Shown here in pieces: positions 60,915 through 64,000 of a DNA stretch of 64,000 bases. Numbering within the stretch: position 1 is the stretch's first letter; every line of letters begins with the position of its first letter. Source of the DNA: Hyphomicrobiales bacterium (lineage in GTDB: Bacteria > Pseudomonadota > Alphaproteobacteria > Rhizobiales > Rhizobiaceae); the NCBI GenBank assembly GCA_900465675.1, contig UBJR01000010.1, positions 62,001 through 126,000 on the forward strand, written 5' to 3'. Below the pieces are notes generated by a model. That model was not told the origin of the DNA. It did no database searches and was given only the letters and a program-made list of their open reading frames with translations. The translations under genes and the position numbers were made by a program.

Positions 60915-61642
60915 TGGCTGGGGAACAGCTTCTTAGTGTTCAGGGTGTCGAGACCTATTACGGCAATATCCGCGCTCTCGCCGGCATCGATGTCGAAGTC
61001 AAGAAGGGTGAAATCGTCAGCCTGATCGGTGCCAACGGCGCCGGCAAGTCGACGCTGATGATGACGATCTGCGGCAGCCCGCAGGCACGTACCGGCTCGA
61101 TCATTTTCGAGGGCCGCGACATCACCAAGATGCCGACCCACGAGATCGCGCGTCTGCGTATCGCCCAGTCGCCGGAAGGGCGTCGTATCTTCCCGCGCAT
61201 GACCGTTCTGGAAAATCTCCAGATGGGCGCAGGTCTCGATAACCTCAAATATTTCCACGAGGATCTCGAAAAGATCTTCGTGATGTTCCCGCGCCTCAAG
61301 GAGCGCCAGACGCAGCGCGGCGGCACGCTTTCGGGCGGTGAGCAGCAGATGCTGTCGATCGGCCGCGCGCTGATGGCCCGTCCGAAGCTTCTGCTTCTCG
61401 ACGAGCCGTCGCTCGGCCTGGCGCCGCTGATCGTCAAGGGGATTTTCGAGGCGATCAAGAAGCTCAACGAAACCGAAGGCCTGACCGTCTTCCTCGTCGA
61501 GCAGAACGCATTTGCTGCCCTCAAGCTTTCGCATCGCGCCTACGTGATGGTGAACGGCAAGGTGACGATGAGCGGTTCCGGCAAGGAACTGCTTGCCAAT
61601 CCCGAAGTCCGTGCCGCCTATCTCGAAGGCGGGCGGCATTGA
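60914..61642 (+). CDS. livF: Branched-chain amino acid ABC transporter ATP-binding protein LivF/BraG
   Basis: 242 residues. Walker A GANGAGKST, Q-loop IAQSPEGRRIFPRM, the ABC signature LSGGEQQMLSIGRALM and Walker B LLLLDEPSLGLAP are intact. It forms the ATPase heterodimer with LivG. The start overlaps the livG stop by one base (TGATG), so translation is coupled. Confidence 0.95.
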   Translation: MAGEQLLSVQGVETYYGNIRALAGIDVEVKKGEIVSLIGANGAGKSTLMMTICGSPQARTGSIIFEGRDITKMPTHEIARLRIAQSPEGRRIFPRMTVLENLQMGAGLDNLKYFHEDLEKIFVMFPRLKERQTQRGGTLSGGEQQMLSIGRALMARPKLLLLDEPSLGLAPLIVKGIFEAIKKLNETEGLTVFLVEQNAFAALKLSHRAYVMVNGKVTMSGSGKELLANPEVRAAYLEGGRH

Positions 61643-61666
61643 TCCGGGCAGAAGGGAGACTTTGAT

Positions 61667-62020
61667 ATGCAGGGACTTTTCTTCGAACCGGATATGGGCG
61701 TCAGGACGGTTATCCGCGCGCTCGTCATGCTCATCGGTTTCTGGACCGCGTGGCGCGCCGGAAAGGCCGCGGCTGAAGGCTGGAGCGATTACCCGCTGGT
61801 GATCGCCTATACCTTCCTGCTCGCCTGGGTGATGCAGTTCCTGCATCACGCGCTGTTCAACGGCCCGATGCTGAGCGCCTTCTTCTACATCATCGATTTC
61901 GTGCTGCTGCTCGTCTTCTCGACGGCCGGCTTCCGCTTCCGCCGCACCAATCAGATGGTCAACAACTATTACTGGCTGTACGAAAAAACTTCCGCCTTCT
62001 CGTGGAAGAACAAACATTGA
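61667..62020 (+). CDS. Small three-helix membrane protein in the bra operon
   Basis: 117 residues: about three membrane helices (near 14-30, 43-62 and 68-90) and a basic, aromatic tail ending EKTSAFSWKNKH. AGAAGGGAGACTTTG precedes the ATG, 24 bases after livF, so it is co-transcribed with the transporter. I recall this family being labelled DUF6867 and found with such operons in rhizobia. It might modulate or stabilise the permease complex; no function is known to me. Confidence 0.82.
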   Translation: MQGLFFEPDMGVRTVIRALVMLIGFWTAWRAGKAAAEGWSDYPLVIAYTFLLAWVMQFLHHALFNGPMLSAFFYIIDFVLLLVFSTAGFRFRRTNQMVNNYYWLYEKTSAFSWKNKH

Positions 62021-62112
62021 CAGCCCGTTGAAACTAGGCATGAATTGCCTCAGCGGCGGTACCCGGAAGTCTTGGAGTTAAAACGGAAATCCGCCACTGA
62101 TAAGAAATCGAA

Positions 62113-62159
62113 GGGCATGGCTCATGGCCGGCAAGGCACAACGCCACCGGTTCATGCCC
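62113..62159 (+). promoter_or_regulatory. Long hairpin in the braC leader
   Basis: GGGCATG and CATGCCC (62113-62119 and 62153-62159) enclose an internal CCGG/CCGG pairing. It lies in the 229-base spacer before the binding-protein gene. Hairpins here often protect the more abundant binding-protein mRNA after processing. Confidence 0.4.
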
Positions 62160-62227
62160 CCAGAGAGGAACAGCTTTCCCGGCGCAAACGATGGTGGGTA
62201 ATGCGCTGGGTCTAGGACCGGAACCCG

Positions 62228-62242
62228 CCCAAAAATTGGGAG
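62228..62242 (+). promoter_or_regulatory. Hairpin overlapping the braC ribosome site
   Basis: CCCAA-AAA-TTGGG includes the GGGAG Shine-Dalgarno element of braC. Folding would partly hide the site, allowing translational control. Confidence 0.35.
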
Positions 62243-62249
62243 TAAAAAC

Positions 62250-63374
62250 ATGAAGAAGTATCTTCTGTCAGCAGTAGCTCTTTCCGCGATGGTTGCTTTC
62301 AGCGGCGCTGCGCGGGCTGACCTGCTTGTTGGTGTTGGTGGTCCGCTGACGGGCCCGAACGCTGCGTTCGGTGCACAGCTTCAGAAGGGTGCCGAACAGG
62401 CAGCCGCTGATATCAACGCTGCTGGCGGCATCAACGGCGAGCAGATCAAGGTCGAGCTCGGCGACGACGTCTCCGACCCTAAGCAGGGCATCTCGGTAGC
62501 GAACAAGTTCGTTGCTGACGGCGTCAAGTTCGTTGTCGGTCACTTCAACTCGGGCGTTTCCATCCCGGCTTCTGAAGTTTACGCTGAAAACGGCATCCTC
62601 GAAATCACCCCGGCTGCTACGAACCCGCAGTTCACCGAGCGTGGTCTCTGGAACACGTTCCGTACTTGCGGCCGTGACGACCAGCAGGGCGCGATTGCCG
62701 GCAAGTATCTTGCCGACCACTTCAAGGACGCCAAGATCGCTGTCGTTCACGACAAGACGCCTTACGGCCAGGGTCTCGCTGACGAAACCAAGAAGGCTAT
62801 GAACGCCGCTGGTATCACCGAAGTCGTGTACGAAGGCATTAACGTCGGCGACAAGGACTTCTCGGCCCTCATCGCCAAGATGAAGGAAGCCGGCGTTTCG
62901 ATCATCTATTGGGGTGGTCTCCACACCGAAGCTGGTCTCATCATCCGCCAGGCAAAGGACCAGGGCCTGAAGGCAACGCTCGTATCGGGTGACGGTATCG
63001 TTTCGAACGAACTGGCTTCGATCGCTGGCGACGCTGTTGAAGGTACGCTGAACACCTTCGGCCCGGATCCGACGCTGAACCCGGCCAACAAGGACCTCGT
63101 CGAGAAGTTCAAGGCTGCCGGCTTCAACCCGGAAGCTTACACCCTCTACTCCTACGCTGCGATGCAGTCGATCGCAGGCGCTGCAAAGGCCGCTGGTTCT
63201 AACGATCCGGAAGCCGTTGCAAAGGCCATGAAGGAAAAGGGTCCGTTCCCGACCGTTCTCGGCGAAATGTCCTTCGATGAAAAGGGCGACCCGAAGCTCC
63301 CGGGCTACATCATGTACGAATGGAAGAAGGGCCCGGACGGCAAGTACAGCTACTTCCCGCAGGCTGCGAAGTAA
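62250..63374 (+). CDS. braC: Branched-chain amino acid ABC transporter substrate-binding protein (BraC)
   Basis: 374 residues. A classic signal peptide (KKYLLSAVALSAMVAFSGAARA) exports the protein to the periplasm. The Leu/Ile/Val-binding fold is clear (VGVGGPLTGPNAAFGAQLQKGAEQAAADINAAGG, FVVGHFNSGVSIPASEVYAE). It captures amino acids for the LivHMGF complex. Its codon choice, with many GCT, GTT and GGT codons, differs from the GC-ending codons of its neighbours, as expected of a highly expressed gene. A strong terminator follows. Confidence 0.95.
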   Translation: MKKYLLSAVALSAMVAFSGAARADLLVGVGGPLTGPNAAFGAQLQKGAEQAAADINAAGGINGEQIKVELGDDVSDPKQGISVANKFVADGVKFVVGHFNSGVSIPASEVYAENGILEITPAATNPQFTERGLWNTFRTCGRDDQQGAIAGKYLADHFKDAKIAVVHDKTPYGQGLADETKKAMNAAGITEVVYEGINVGDKDFSALIAKMKEAGVSIIYWGGLHTEAGLIIRQAKDQGLKATLVSGDGIVSNELASIAGDAVEGTLNTFGPDPTLNPANKDLVEKFKAAGFNPEAYTLYSYAAMQSIAGAAKAAGSNDPEAVAKAMKEKGPFPTVLGEMSFDEKGDPKLPGYIMYEWKKGPDGKYSYFPQAAK

Positions 63375-63405
63375 GCATCGCTTGCACGGTTCCGACCGTT
63401 TAGAG

Positions 63406-63438
63406 GAAGCCCGGTTTCGACCGGGCTTCTTTGTTTTT
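63406..63438 (+). terminator. Rho-independent terminator of the bra operon
   Basis: GAAGCCCGGT-TTCG-ACCGGGCTTC with a stable UUCG tetraloop, then TTTGTTTTT. It ends the operon 31 bases after braC. Confidence 0.92.
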
Positions 63439-63527
63439 GGCGACGGTTTCGCGGCGGAGTGACGTTTTCAATTCTGAAATGATCGGCTAGCTTTCACGCC
63501 CTGCCAGAATTCAGAATGGAAATTTCG

Positions 63528-64000
63528 ATGTCCCGACCGCGCATTCTCGTCACCCGCCGCTGGCCCGCCGCCGCCGAGGCCGCTCTTGCCGAACGTTTCG
63601 AGGTGACCCTCAACGAAGCTGACGTGCCGATGACCGCCGATCAGCTGCGTCAGGCGCTGGCCGATTACGACGCGGTGCTGCCGACCGTCTCCGACAAGCT
63701 GCCGGCATCCGTCTTCGGGGGCGAGATCCGTACGAAAATCCTCGGCAATTTTGGTGTCGGCTACAATCACATCGATATCGCGTCGGCCAAGGCCAAGGGC
63801 GTTGCCGTCACCAATACGCCGGGCGTTCTGACCGACTGCACCGCCGATATCGCCATGCTGCTGCTGCTCGATGTTGCCCGCCGTGGCGGGGAGGGTGACC
63901 GGCAGGTCCGCGCCAATGAATGGAAGGGCTGGTGCCCGACCCACATGATCGGCACCAAGGTCTCCGGCAAGACCGTCGGCATCATCGGCTTCGGCCGCAT
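63528..64000 (+). CDS. 2-hydroxyacid dehydrogenase, glyoxylate/hydroxypyruvate reductase type (3' partial)
   Basis: The frame starts at ATG 63528 (GGAAATTTCG before it; an in-frame ATG at 63516 is possible) and is open at the right edge, giving 157 residues. The catalytic domain begins RPRILVTRRWPAAAEAAL and includes NFGVGYNHIDIASAKAKGV and VTNTPGVLTDCTADIAMLL, diagnostic of D-glycerate dehydrogenase / glyoxylate reductase. The Rossmann motif GKTVGIIGFGR begins just before the edge. NAD(P)H-dependent reduction of glyoxylate or hydroxypyruvate is likely. Confidence 0.9.
   Translation, partial: MSRPRILVTRRWPAAAEAALAERFEVTLNEADVPMTADQLRQALADYDAVLPTVSDKLPASVFGGEIRTKILGNFGVGYNHIDIASAKAKGVAVTNTPGVLTDCTADIAMLLLLDVARRGGEGDRQVRANEWKGWCPTHMIGTKVSGKTVGIIGFGR

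Noticed and set aside
60848..62041. A 397-codon minus-strand open frame across livG-livF
   Set aside because: It is antisense to intact ABC ATPase genes with complete Walker motifs; the translation has no domain.
1..64000. tRNA, rRNA, CRISPR arrays, insertion sequences or prophage
   Set aside because: No cloverleaf-like genes, regularly spaced repeats, transposase motifs or phage structural clusters were seen. The ParDE pair and the DUF2793 gene are the only elements hinting at mobility.

Overview
The window reads as chromosome of a fast-growing rhizobium (Rhizobium leguminosarum/etli group, order Hyphomicrobiales). This rests on high GC throughout, a complete CtrA-type cell-cycle block (chpT, ctrA, sciP), an RpoH1-type heat-shock sigma factor, a Bra/Liv amino-acid ABC operon in rhizobial gene order (permeases, ATPases, then binding protein), and a lspL-rkpK-noeJ-noeK sugar-nucleotide cluster of the kind used for rhizobial LPS. 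I saw no rRNA or tRNA gene, insertion sequence, CRISPR array or prophage. Nearly every base is accounted for by intact, tightly packed genes.

Layout. 1-2.2 kb: end of a surface-polysaccharide locus (Wzy/ExoQ-like polymerase, ExoZ-like acyltransferase). 2.2-21.8 kb: an efflux- and redox-rich stretch with two RND pumps (2167-6530 and 17291-21796) and a MarR-EmrA-EmrB set (8544-11775). Between them lie a Na+/H+ antiporter, a DNA glycosylase, two LysR regulators, two short-chain dehydrogenases, a probable small RNA (about 15203-15350) and a hormone-sensitive-lipase-fold protein that has lost its catalytic Ser and His. 21.9-25.8 kb: a DenD/LtnD-like dehydrogenase pair and a PAS-GGDEF-EAL protein. 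25.8-31.1 kb: leftward genes making UDP-glucuronate, UDP-galacturonate and GDP-mannose. 31.2-40.5 kb: ung, an MhqO/MhqD-like pair, an unknown membrane protein, a hybrid histidine kinase, a GNAT enzyme, an EamA transporter and purA.

40.5-55.3 kb: a large acidic one-pass membrane protein, an ArsR/SRPBCC pair, rpoH, rluD, a TrmH methylase, then the cell-cycle block: chpT, a lone receiver domain, ctrA, fliJ, a ParDE toxin-antitoxin pair, sciP and a LuxR-type regulator. ChpT passes phosphate to CtrA, SciP restrains CtrA-activated promoters and FliJ belongs to the flagellar export system that CtrA controls, so the block is functionally coherent. CtrA-like half-site pairs and GANTC methylation sites lie in its spacers.

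55.3-64 kb: a DUF2793 protein, CysQ, the bra/liv operon with a small unknown membrane protein between the ATPases and the binding protein, and the start of a 2-hydroxyacid dehydrogenase.

The observations most worth following are the catalytically dead esterase joined to an RND pump, the candidate small RNA with anti-Shine-Dalgarno loops, and the regulatory-site pattern of the CtrA block. All functional calls come from reading the sequence; no database search was run.
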